64,000 nucleotides of DNA, taken from Streptomyces sp. ICC1. GTDB lineage: Bacteria > Actinomycetota > Actinomycetes > Streptomycetales > Streptomycetaceae. The notes below the pieces were generated by a model, which worked only from the letters and a program-made list of their open reading frames with translations, was not told the DNA's origin and did no database searches. Positions 41,737-49,898 of the stretch are shown here, one piece after another (position 1 is the first letter of the stretch; every line of letters begins with the position of its first letter). The translations under genes and the position numbers were made by a program. The DNA is taken from contig NZ_CP030287.1 in assembly GCF_003287935.1 (NCBI RefSeq), positions 3,004,267 to 3,068,266 of the forward strand, given 5' to 3'.

Positions 41737-41958
41737 GGTCGACTCCCCATGTCGTCACGGTGAACCGGCCGTCACATCCGGCTCACACCTTGTTTGATCG
41801 CACATCCTGAAGCACGGTTCGAAGCCCGTCTCTGCGCAATCGCGGCAAGCAGCGGGGCCGGAGTTCGTGCAACCTGCCGAGAGGCGACGGTGTGCAGGGG
41901 GTGCCATGCTCGGTTCTGCCGCTGCGGCGGGGCGCCTGCCGCGGGGCCGGCCGGCACG

Positions 41959-42620
41959 TGGAGACGCCCATCTCGCCCGGGGAGAAGCTCTCGTGGTGGA
42001 TCTTGCGCTCCGCGGCGAACAGGGGGCCCGGGAGGCGATTCGCTGCGGTTCGAGGTCGGCTACACGCTCGAGGACGGCCTGAGCGGTCGGGGCCGGCCGA
42101 ACTTCGCGGTCTTACTGCTGTACGCCGGGCTGGTCACCGACACGGCGATTCGGTACGGCTACCCGTGGGCACTGCTCGGCGTCGGCGGGCCGCTGACCGT
42201 CGCCATGCTGTTCGTCCTGAGCCACGGCCTCCGGCTGACCCGCGAGTCCGCCTGGCCGGCCGCCGCCGTCCGCGGTCCGGGCCGTGTCATAGCCGTCACG
42301 AAGTCCGTCCGTGACGACGCCGAGGGTGCCTGGACCAGCTACACCGAGGTCATCGCCTTCACCGCCCGCGAGGGAACGACCGTCACCGCACGCCTCCCCA
42401 CCCCGCCGCGGGACCCGGAGGGCGCGCACGGCCGGGACGTGACCGTCCACTACGCGCCCGACGGCCCGAAGTCGTTCGCCCTGGAACCCGCCGCCTCCCG
42501 CCGCTCCTCCGTTCGGGACCTCGTCTTCGTCGTTCAGATCCTGTTCCTCGGTGCGGCGGCGCCCGTCGCGGGCGCCGTCCTCGTGCTGGTTCGAGGCTGG
42601 GCCCGCTACCTGAGCAGCTC
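41959..42620 (+). pseudogene. Degraded DUF3592-like membrane protein gene
   Basis: A probable start GTG 41959 reads METPISPGEKLSWWILRSAA. From about 42046 the recognisable body is in another frame: FAVLLLYAGLVTDTAIRYGY, AVRGPGRVIAVTKSVRDDAE, TSYTEVIAFTAREGTTVTAR and RDVTVHYAPDGPKSFALEPA, typical of DUF3592 (two N-terminal helices, a beta domain, a last helix VQILFLGAAAPVAGAVLVLV). That frame has no stop until 43032, deep inside the opposite transporter gene. So both ends look damaged. Confidence 0.55.
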
Positions 42621-43883
42621 CCACAGTTGCTGGACGCACAGCACCACGAACAACAGGCCGGCGGCCCCCAGCATCGCGTTGCTCAGCAGGCCGTTGCGCC
42701 ACTGGGCCGGTGTGCGCGAGGAGTTGAGCAGCCACAGCAGCGTCAAGGCGAGGAAGGGCATGAAGAGTGCGCCGATCATTCCGTACACGACGATGAGACC
42801 GAAGGGCTGGTCCAGGAAGAGCAGGCTGATGGGCGGGAAGGTGAGCCAGAGCAGATACACCCGGAAGGGCAGGGACCTCGCCGGGTTCGTCCCGGCCGGG
42901 ACGAGCGACGGCCGGAACTTCGCGGCGAAGTCGGCGAACATCAGGCTCACTCCGTGCCACACGCCGATCAGGGAGGTGAAGGACGTGGCGAAGAACCCGA
43001 CCAGGAAGAGCTTGGCGGTCACCCTTCCGTAGTGCTCCTCCAGGACGGCACTCAGATCGAGCAGCCCCTTGTCACCCTTGGCCAGGGCCACGCCGGACGA
43101 GTGCAGCAGCTCGGCCCCGACGATGAGCATGGCCACCACGAAGATCCCGGTGGTGAGGTAGGCGACGCGGTTGTCGAGCCGCATCACCTTCATCCAACTC
43201 GTGTTCGTCCAGCCCTTCGCGTTCACCCAGTAGCCGTACGCGGCGAGGGTGATCGTGCCGCCCACGCCGCCGATCAGCCCGAGCGTGTAGACCAGCGAAC
43301 CGTCCGGCAGTACGGGCGCGAGGCCGGCGAAGGCCGCGTCGAGGCGGGGCGTGACGCGGATCGCCAGATACACGGTGACCAGGAACATCACGCCGACCAG
43401 GATGGTCATGACCTTCTCGAAGACGGCGTACCGGTTGAACCAGACGAAGACCAGCCCGGCCAGACCGCACAGCACGGCCCAGAGCTTCAGGTCCATGGTG
43501 TCCGGGAAGAGCGCGGCCAGCGGGAGCGCACTGGAGGACATCGCGGCGGCGCCGTAGACGAAGCCCCAGACGACGACGTACCCCGCGAAGTAGACGGTGG
43601 TCCAGGAGCCGAGGCTGTGCCAGCCGTCGAAGAGGGTACGGCCGGTCGCGAGGTGCCAGCGGCCGGCCGCCTCGGCGAGCGAGATCTTGACGAGGCAGCC
43701 GATGACCGCGGCCCACAGCAGTGTGTAGCCGAACTTGCTGCCCGCGAGGAGCGTGGCAACGAGGTCGCCGGCCCCGACACCGGTCGCCGCTACGACGATT
43801 CCGGGGCCGATGGATCGCCAACTCGCTTTGCGCGGAGCGTGGTTCTCGCTCCCCACGGTGTCCGTCTGTGTGGTGTCCGCCAT
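42606..43883 (-). CDS. Nramp-family transporter, non-canonical branch
   Basis: A 425-residue, about 11-helix membrane protein starting MADTTQTDTVGSENHAPRKA. Nramp signatures are partly present: GPGIVVAATGVGAGDLVATL (helix 1), TLLWAAVIGCLVKISLAEAA, FVWFNRYAVFEKVMTILVGV and LIGGVGGTITLAAYGYWVNA (helix 6). The metal-binding DPGN of helix 1 is GVGAGDL and the MPH of helix 6 is absent. Such branch members are reported to move other ions (for example magnesium) rather than Mn/Fe. Substrate is therefore open. Convergent with the DUF3592 remnant. Confidence 0.9.
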   Translation of the reverse strand: MADTTQTDTVGSENHAPRKASWRSIGPGIVVAATGVGAGDLVATLLAGSKFGYTLLWAAVIGCLVKISLAEAAGRWHLATGRTLFDGWHSLGSWTTVYFAGYVVVWGFVYGAAAMSSSALPLAALFPDTMDLKLWAVLCGLAGLVFVWFNRYAVFEKVMTILVGVMFLVTVYLAIRVTPRLDAAFAGLAPVLPDGSLVYTLGLIGGVGGTITLAAYGYWVNAKGWTNTSWMKVMRLDNRVAYLTTGIFVVAMLIVGAELLHSSGVALAKGDKGLLDLSAVLEEHYGRVTAKLFLVGFFATSFTSLIGVWHGVSLMFADFAAKFRPSLVPAGTNPARSLPFRVYLLWLTFPPISLLFLDQPFGLIVVYGMIGALFMPFLALTLLWLLNSSRTPAQWRNGLLSNAMLGAAGLLFVVLCVQQLWELLR

Positions 43884-43959
43884 CTGTGGTTGCCTTCCCG
43901 TCGCCCCCTGAGTGACGGGAGCCACCAAAACGGTTCGGTGGCGGTTGCGCAAGAGGCCC

Positions 43960-44160
43960 TCCGCCCACGCCACCGACGAGGACGGCAACGGGAGCATCGA
44001 CGCGGACGAGTACCGAACCCTCTTCCGTACCGCCTTCCACCGCGACCTCACCACCACCGACGGCGCCTACTGCACAAGCTCCTTCGTCGGCGACTTCCTC
44101 GCCTTCATGGCCGGCCGCCGCACGGGCACGCCGTACGACCCCCTCCTCGCCGACGCCTGA
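43960..44160 (+). pseudogene. C-terminal fragment of an EF-hand protein
   Basis: The frame ending at TGA 44160 contains ATDEDGNGSIDADEYRTLFR, a perfect EF-hand calcium loop (D-x-D-x-N-x-S-I-D-x-x-E), and then SSFVGDFLAFMAGRRTGTPY. Actinobacterial calerythrin-like proteins have three or four such loops; only one is left and the upstream sequence is the reverse side of the transporter promoter. No start codon with a ribosome site precedes it. I infer a 5'-truncated remnant. Confidence 0.6.
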
Positions 44161-44251
44161 CGAGCACGGTTGCACGCCGCCCATCAGCTACGTTTGTCCT
44201 TAACGGCGGCTCCTGGAGACGTACAGGGGTGAGCCACCGCCGCCGAGGACG

Positions 44252-45592
44252 TCAGATGCCGTGGGTGGCGGTGATGGAGCCGTCGGAGATGGCTGCGGTG
44301 AGCAGGGCGTGGTCCTGGACGGTCTGGTCCGCATAGTGGAGTGCGAAGTCGGCGATGGCGCGGTCGAAGGTGTCGGCGTTGCCGAGGTACCCGGCGATGG
44401 CGATGCGGTCGCCGGAGCGGGCGTGGGCTCGGGCCAATGCCGTGCCGCACAGTTCCGCGTACTGGCGGAGCATGACCGGGGTCATGGTCTCCACTTCGGC
44501 GGATCCCTTCATGTCGCGCAGTTGTCGGGCGTAGAAGTCGCGCCCGGCCGGTCCGGTCGTCCAGCCGAGGAAGACGTCTCCGGCCGCCTGGAGGAGCTTT
44601 TGACCTGCGACCACGCGGTGACCGTGGTGGCCGTGGCTGTCGGCGGGGAGGTGGTCTTCCAGTACCGAACGTCCGGCCTCCTTGATCTGGAGGAAGAGCG
44701 GGTCCTGCTCGTCGCGGCCCGTCAGCAGGACGATGAAGCAGCGGGTGCCGACGCTCCCGATGCCGACTGCCTTCCGTGCTGCTTCGACGAACCGGTAGCG
44801 GTCGAGCAGGAGGCGTCGCTCTTCGGGGAGCGTGTCCCTGTATTCGCTGAAGATTTCGCCGACGGCCCGGCTGTCGGGTGAGGTGAGGGGTTCGAGCAAG
44901 GGCGGGTCGTGAACGATGTGCCGGCGGCCTTCCCGGGTCTCGGTGAGTTTGGCGAGTGCGTGCAGGCTGGTACGCCGTCGGGCACGCGCCAGACTCACTT
45001 CGACCCGGCTTCGCAGCTTGGTCTCGCGGATCATCGGGAGGAGCTCGGCCGTGTCGAACCGCTGGTACCAGACGGCGAGTTCGCCCAGCTCGGCGAGCCG
45101 TCGCATGGACGACCGGTAGGCCCGAGCGGTGGCTTGGGCCGCTTGCCACGCTCGGTCGTCGCCGTGGCCGCCTTCCCGGGCGGCCACGGCCGCGCTGGCG
45201 GCGAGCCGTTTGACGTCCCATTCGAAGGGTCCGGGCAGGGTTTCGTCGAAGTCGTTGAGGTCGAACAGCAGCGCCCGGTCGGGTGAGGCGAAGAGGCCGA
45301 AGTTCAGCAGGTGGGCGTCGCCGCAGAGCTGGACGGTCAGGCCGGTGTCGGGCCGGGCCGCCAGGTCCGCGGCCATCACCGCGGCGGCGCCCCGCAGGAA
45401 CGCGAACGGGGAGGCGGCCATCCGTCCGTAGCGGATCGGCAGCAGCTCGACGACTCGGTCGGCAGCCTGCCGCTCCAGCACGTCGAGCGGGTCGGGCCGG
45501 TCCGCCGCGGCGGTCCACCGCCCGTGCGCTGTCCGGGTCACCTGCTTGCGGGCGGCCCGGCCACGTCGGGCCTTCTCGGTCGGACTGGTCAT
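44252..45592 (-). CDS. DUF2252 family protein (kinase-like fold)
   Basis: A 446-residue protein. Start at ATG 45592 has AAGGAGAT upstream. Family motifs: IRYGRMAASPFAFLRGAAAV, VQLCGDAHLLNFGLFASPDR, LLFDLNDFDETLPGPFEWDV, KRLAASAAVAARE and later GWTTGPAGRDFYARQLRDMK. The GDxHxxNFG and FDxNDFDE motifs resemble the catalytic loop and Mg site of aminoglycoside-kinase-like enzymes, so a small-molecule or protein kinase is likely; no substrate is established for DUF2252. Stands alone on the minus strand. Confidence 0.92.
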   Translation of the reverse strand: MTSPTEKARRGRAARKQVTRTAHGRWTAAADRPDPLDVLERQAADRVVELLPIRYGRMAASPFAFLRGAAAVMAADLAARPDTGLTVQLCGDAHLLNFGLFASPDRALLFDLNDFDETLPGPFEWDVKRLAASAAVAAREGGHGDDRAWQAAQATARAYRSSMRRLAELGELAVWYQRFDTAELLPMIRETKLRSRVEVSLARARRRTSLHALAKLTETREGRRHIVHDPPLLEPLTSPDSRAVGEIFSEYRDTLPEERRLLLDRYRFVEAARKAVGIGSVGTRCFIVLLTGRDEQDPLFLQIKEAGRSVLEDHLPADSHGHHGHRVVAGQKLLQAAGDVFLGWTTGPAGRDFYARQLRDMKGSAEVETMTPVMLRQYAELCGTALARAHARSGDRIAIAGYLGNADTFDRAIADFALHYADQTVQDHALLTAAISDGSITATHGI

Positions 45593-45838
45593 ACCCCATC
45601 TCCTTGTCCCCACCTAAGCCTGGGCGCGCCGGGCCCCCCGCGCACGTCCACAGGCTCGAACACGGACACCGCGTCCCGCACGGAACCCCGCTCGGCCTCG
45701 GACGAGACCGAGCGCCCCGCCCCGCCCGCCCCGCCCGGCCCGCGCGGGGCGCACGGTCTGTGCTCAGCTGCCGCCAACCAGCTGACCTTCCCGGCGGGTC
45801 TGTGTCCGGCGGGCCGGGGCCGCTGGGAGCGTGCTGTC

Positions 45839-47461
45839 ATGGCACCCGAGGCAGGCGCACCCGCGAAGGCGGCCGGGGCGGGGGTCGTGCTGCTGACCCT
45901 CGCTGCCGGCCAGTTCTTGATGGCGCTGGACAGCTCCGTCATGAACGTCTCGATCGCGACGGTGGCCGACGACGTCGGTACCACGGTGACCGGGATCCAG
46001 GGCGCCATCACGGCGTACACCCTCGTGATGGCGATGTTCATGATCCCCGGCGGCAAGGTCGGCGGGCTCATCGGACACAAGAAGGCGTTCCTGATCGGCT
46101 GCGTGATCTACGGCTGTGGGTCGCTGATGACGGCTCTGGCGCCGAGCCTGCCCGTACTCCTGCTGGGTTGGTCGTTCCTCGAGGGGCTCGGGGCTGCGCT
46201 CATCCTGCCCGCGATCGTCGCGCTGGTCGCCGGGAACTTCACGGCGGAGCGCCGGCCGGGTGCGTACGGGCTCGTGGCCGCCTCGGGAGCCGTGGCGATC
46301 GCGGTCGGGCCGATCATCGGGGGTGTCGCCACGACGTACTTCTCCTGGCGCTGGGTCTTCGCCGGCGAGGTCGTGATCGTGCTCGCCATCCTGGTGTTCG
46401 CCCGCCGCACCGCCGACGCGCCGGTCGGCGAGCGCCGGCCCATCGACCTGTTCGGCGCCGTGTTGTCCGCCCTGGGGCTGGGTGTCTTCGTCTACGGGGT
46501 GCTCCGCTCGAGCGAGTGGGGCTGGTTCCTGCCGAAGCCCGGTGCGCCCGCCTGGCTCGGGATCTCCCTGGTCGTGTGGCTGATGCTGGTGGGCCTGTTC
46601 CTGGTATGGCTCTTCCTGCGATGGGAGGCCCGCCTCGTGGAGCGGCACAGGGAGCCGCTGGTGGACCCGGCCCTGCTGCGCAACCGGCAGCTCACCGGCG
46701 GCCTGACGATGTTCTTCTTCCAGTACCTCGTACAGATGGGCGTGTTCTTCGTCGTACCGCTCTACCTGTCGGTCGCCCTCGGCCTGTCCGCGCTCATGAC
46801 CGGCGCACGCATCCTGCCGCTCTCCCTGACCCTGCTGGCCGCCGCCATCCTGATCCCGCGCTTCCTCCCGGACGTCTCACCGCGGCGGGTGGTGCGACTG
46901 GGCGTTCTGGCGCTGCTCGCGGGCGCGGTCGCCCTGCTCGCCGCGCTCGACACCGACGCGGGCGCGGAGATCGTCACGATCCCGCTCCTGCTGATCGGAC
47001 TCGGCATGGGAGCACTGGCCTCCCAGCTCGGGGCCGTCACCGTCTCCGCGGTACCCGACAAGCAGAGTGCGGAAGTCGGCGGCATCCAAAACGCCGTGAC
47101 CAACCTGGGTGCGTCGATCGGGACGGCACTCGCCGGATCGATCCTGATCGCCGCGCTCACCTCTTCCTTCCTCACCAACATCGAGCAGAATCCCGCCATT
47201 TCCGCCGACGTCAAGAGCCAGGCGACCCTCAGCCTCGAAAGCGGCGTGGCCTTCATGTCGGACGCCCAGCTCAAGACCGCCCTCGAAGGAGCGGGCACGA
47301 GTCCGGAGGTGGCCGAGGCCGCCCTCGACGCGAATACCGCCGCGAGACTCGACGGACTGCGCGCCGCACTCGCCATCCTTGCCCTGACCGCCCTCCTCGC
47401 CATGTTCTTCACCCAACGGATTCCGTCGACCCCCGCGAAGACGGCAGAACCGGACGGATGA
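45839..47461 (+). CDS. MFS drug-exporter-type permease (DHA2, 14 helices)
   Basis: A 540-residue permease, first residues MAPEAGAPAKAAGAGVVLLT. The start ATG 45839 follows GGGAG. Signatures: LAAGQFLMALDSSVMNVSIA (helix 1 with the typical D-S-x-x-x-N), GGKVGGLIGHKKAFLIGCVI (loop 2-3 GxxxDRxGxK variant), and AVGPIIGGVATTYFSWRWVF (motif C). Two extra central helices and a large C-terminal loop before the last helix fit the EmrB/QacA DHA2 group. It exports drugs or metabolites by proton antiport. The long loop SADVKSQATLSLESGVAFMS is typical for the group. Confidence 0.94.
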   Translation: MAPEAGAPAKAAGAGVVLLTLAAGQFLMALDSSVMNVSIATVADDVGTTVTGIQGAITAYTLVMAMFMIPGGKVGGLIGHKKAFLIGCVIYGCGSLMTALAPSLPVLLLGWSFLEGLGAALILPAIVALVAGNFTAERRPGAYGLVAASGAVAIAVGPIIGGVATTYFSWRWVFAGEVVIVLAILVFARRTADAPVGERRPIDLFGAVLSALGLGVFVYGVLRSSEWGWFLPKPGAPAWLGISLVVWLMLVGLFLVWLFLRWEARLVERHREPLVDPALLRNRQLTGGLTMFFFQYLVQMGVFFVVPLYLSVALGLSALMTGARILPLSLTLLAAAILIPRFLPDVSPRRVVRLGVLALLAGAVALLAALDTDAGAEIVTIPLLLIGLGMGALASQLGAVTVSAVPDKQSAEVGGIQNAVTNLGASIGTALAGSILIAALTSSFLTNIEQNPAISADVKSQATLSLESGVAFMSDAQLKTALEGAGTSPEVAEAALDANTAARLDGLRAALAILALTALLAMFFTQRIPSTPAKTAEPDG

Positions 47462-47491
47462 CGCGACCCGCCCCTTGCCTGGTTCCCCCTG

Positions 47492-48325
47492 TCATGCCGG
47501 TACCGGCATGAAGGGATACATCTCGTCCGCGCCGGGCTGCACGACGCCGTAGCTGCTCTCCGGTACCTCGTTCCAAGCGCCGGGCAGGTCGCCGAGGGGC
47601 TCGGACACGATCAGTCGGGTCTCCTCCGAGACGTCCCGCAGGAACGCCACATCGGGGTGCAGCCGGCGCAGCGCGTCCACCCGACTGCTGTAGAAGAGCG
47701 ACCGGGAATCGTGCGCGCTGGAGTAGCGGAAGGCCCACACGCGTTCACCGTCGGTGATGGCGAGCGTCATCTGGAGGGGGAACTCCACGCCGTGGTCGCG
47801 GCCGGCGCGCTCCACCACTCCCGCCATCCTGGCGACGGCGGTCGGCGGGTCCTGGGCCAGGCCGAAGGTGAGGGCCAGGAAGAACATCACCTCGGAGTCG
47901 GTGGTTCCCTCGATGTCGGCGTACAGGGCCGGATCGACGAGCAGGGTGAGGTCCCGGCGCATGAGGTGGAAGCCGGTGATCGCGCCGTTGTGCATGAACA
48001 TCCAGCGGCCGTGCCGGAACGGGTGGCAGTTCGACTGCTGCACCGCGGTCCCGGTCGACGCCCGGATGTGGGCGAAGAACAACGGGGAGCGGACGTGGTC
48101 GGCCATCTCCCGCAGGTTGCGGTTGTTCCAGGCGGGACCGACGTCCCTGAGGAGTGCCGGCGTGTCGTTGTCCTCGGTGTACCAGCCGACGCCGAATCCG
48201 TCGCCGTTCGTCGTCTCGACGCCCAGCTTGGAGTGCAGGCTCTGGTCGATCAGCGAGTGCGCCGGTTTGTACAGGATGGTGTCGAGGAGCATGGGGGTTC
48301 CCGAGTAGGCGAGCCATCGACACAT
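47492..48325 (-). CDS. Class II glutamine amidotransferase (EgtC/YafJ-like)
   Basis: A 277-residue Ntn-hydrolase. The initiator Met is followed by the nucleophile Cys2 (MCRWLAYSGTPMLLDTILYK). Other conserved parts: GDGFGVGWYTEDNDTPALLR, FFAHIRASTGTAVQQSNCHP and WMFMHNGAITGFHLMRRDLT, which form the glutaminase site. EgtC acts on ergothioneine intermediates, but no egtA/B/D is near, so only a general glutamine-type amidohydrolase can be claimed. The start ATG has AGGTG upstream. Convergent with the MFS gene. Confidence 0.93.
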   Translation of the reverse strand: MCRWLAYSGTPMLLDTILYKPAHSLIDQSLHSKLGVETTNGDGFGVGWYTEDNDTPALLRDVGPAWNNRNLREMADHVRSPLFFAHIRASTGTAVQQSNCHPFRHGRWMFMHNGAITGFHLMRRDLTLLVDPALYADIEGTTDSEVMFFLALTFGLAQDPPTAVARMAGVVERAGRDHGVEFPLQMTLAITDGERVWAFRYSSAHDSRSLFYSSRVDALRRLHPDVAFLRDVSEETRLIVSEPLGDLPGAWNEVPESSYGVVQPGADEMYPFMPVPA

Positions 48326-48732
48326 GTGTCATCACCTGTGTTCCCACTGCTACCTGTTGCTGTTCCACGGGCGAGAATCCCGCGTTGTCCCGCGCGGCCC
48401 TCGTGCGAGGGCGTCGCGAGGCACCCAGTCCGGGCAGGCCCGCCGGGGCCCTGTCTCTCCGGCCCTCTCATTCTCGCGACCTCCTCAGATGATCGCCACG
48501 CAGGCGGCCGCCGACTGGACCCGGGACGACGAGGACCCGCAGTCACGTTGCCCCGGAACAGCCGAGGGCGCTCCAGGGGTCGGGGCTGGGTGGACCGGTC
48601 GAGGACACGTCCGGAGCAGCGAGCCGTGTCCCACCGGCCTAAAATGGGTCTGTCACAGCATTAGGCGAACAAGGCATGTCCGATGGCTTGTAAGGGCCTC
48701 GACAGGGTCCTTCGATCGGCACGGGAGGCGTG
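48326..48732. other. 407-base gene-free region
   Basis: No convincing gene is visible on either strand between the amidotransferase start and the HdeD-like start; the open frames here have low-complexity Arg/Pro/Gly translations. It must hold two divergent promoters. Just before 48733 lies GGGAGG, the ribosome site of the HdeD-like gene. An AT-richer block (AAAATGGGTCTGTCACAGCA) near 48641-48660 is a likely promoter area for the plus-strand gene. Confidence 0.5.
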
Positions 48733-49347
48733 ATGACCGTATCCCCCGACGCGACGCCGCAGCGCAGGCAGAGCGATGCCGAGGACGTCCTCAAGCAGCT
48801 GGGAGGCTCGTGGCACTGGGCACTCGGTTTCGCCCTCGCAACCTTGATCCCGGGCATCCTGGTACTCGTCTGGCCCGACGAGACTCTGCACATCCTGGCT
48901 GTGATCATCGGTCTCCAGCTCCTGGTGGCCGGCGGCTTCCGTTTCGTCACGGCCTTCTCGCACAGCGACGACGGGGGCGGCAGCAGACTGGCGGGAATCC
49001 TGATCTCCATGCTGGCATTCCTGGCCGGTGTCCTGGTTCTGCGGCACCCGATGCAGACGATCGGCGCGCTGTCCCTGATCGTCGGAGTGTTCTGGCTGCT
49101 GACCGGCGTACTCACGGCGTACGTCGCGATCGCCGACCGTGCGCTCGTGCACCGCGGCCTGCTCTTCGCCCTGGGCGCCCTCGGCGCCGTCGCCGGAATC
49201 GTGGTGCTCTGCTTCCCGGTGGACTCCGCGGTCGCCCTGACGCGACTGCTGGGACTGTGGCTCGTCCTGCTCGGTGTCTTCGAAGTGGTGATGGCCTTCG
49301 CACTGCGCTCCGCCACCCGACAGATCACGCCCACGCGTTCAGGGTGA
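48733..49347 (+). CDS. HdeD/DUF308-type membrane protein
   Basis: A 204-residue protein starting MTVSPDATPQRRQSDAEDVL with six membrane helices in repeated pairs: ALGFALATLIPGILVLVWPD, LAVIIGLQLLVAGGFRFVTA, LAGILISMLAFLAGVLVLRH, IGALSLIVGVFWLLTGVLTA, GLLFALGALGAVAGIVVLCF and LLGLWLVLLGVFEVVMAFAL. The WP-D and RHP-type turns are characteristic of HdeD family proteins, linked to acid or membrane stress. Start chosen at ATG 48733 after GGGAGG. Followed by a broken gene of the same direction. Confidence 0.9.
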   Translation: MTVSPDATPQRRQSDAEDVLKQLGGSWHWALGFALATLIPGILVLVWPDETLHILAVIIGLQLLVAGGFRFVTAFSHSDDGGGSRLAGILISMLAFLAGVLVLRHPMQTIGALSLIVGVFWLLTGVLTAYVAIADRALVHRGLLFALGALGAVAGIVVLCFPVDSAVALTRLLGLWLVLLGVFEVVMAFALRSATRQITPTRSG

Positions 49348-49405
49348 GTGCCGGTGGTGACAGGCTCGCGCTCCGGAGCGCACAAGCCCATTCCTGAGGG
49401 GAAGC

Positions 49406-49640
49406 ATGACGGACCTCAAGTTCGAGCAGAAGCGCTTGCTGTCGCGTTTTGAGGCGGCTGACCAGCTCACGGCACTCGCAGCCATGCTGAGGGAAGGGCC
49501 CGACAGCGACGTCGCAGGCGGTCGCCGCAGGCACGGAGGCCCCGAAGCGGAAGACGGCGTCCGCCGCCAAGCCCCGTCACAGCAGCACTGGCACCAATGG
49601 GGGCAAGAGCACGAAGCGGTCCGCCACGAAAACGCCGTGA
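49406..49640 (+). pseudogene. Amphi-Trp-domain protein gene with internal deletion
   Basis: The start MTDLKFEQKRLLSRFEAADQ, LTALAAMLREG is the first helix pair of amphi-Trp domain proteins. The following beta strands of that domain (ELELGPGTLSL-type) are missing. After a frame change near 49500 the other frame reads TSQAVAAGTEAPKRKTASAA, then KPRHSSTGTNGGKSTKRSAT and a stop at 49640. This is a Lys/Ala/Ser-rich tail such as these proteins carry. I infer a deletion that also shifted the frame. The uninterrupted frame one continues to 49906 but loses all similarity. Confidence 0.6.
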
Positions 49641-49764
49641 ACCGTGGCGCGAGCCTCGGGCCCCGTGGCGTCCGGTTCGGATCCGAACATCCGAACCCAA
49701 AGCGGTCCTGGCCCACCCGGCCGCGGAACCAGGGAGGCGATGGCCCGGCTCCTGGTCGCGGCTG

Positions 49765-49804
49765 CGGCGTGCAACCTTGGGCTACAGCCCAAGGTTGCAC
49801 GCCG
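49765..49804 (+). repeat. Near-perfect 40-bp palindrome
   Basis: Arms CGGCGTGCAACCTTGGGCT (49765-49783) and its exact complement (49786-49804) are separated by two bases, so this is practically one 40-base palindrome. It lies in the 258-base gap before the reductase stop. The right arm begins a stretch (GGTTGCACGCCG onward, 49793-49862) that resembles 44168-44235, which lacks the left arm. It can act as a terminator for the reductase gene or mark an insertion end. Confidence 0.9.
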
Positions 49805-49898
49805 TCCATCAGCGACGCTCGTGCTTTGCGTCGCCTGCTGGAGGCGTACAGGGCGTGGCCGCCACCGACAGGGGGCCGGTTGCGGCCGGCCCCCCGGG

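Noticed and set aside
41805-41835. tRNA-like GGTTCGAAGCCC stretch
   Set aside because: The flanking bases cannot form the T-arm stem, and no acceptor or anticodon arms exist around it.
35423-44204. 14-base sequence GTTAAGGACAAACG at 35423-35436 and, inverted, at 44191-44204
   Set aside because: Similarity ends at the 14-mer, one copy overlaps the flavoprotein stop codon, and there is no element structure around either copy. Probably chance, though an att-like core cannot be excluded.
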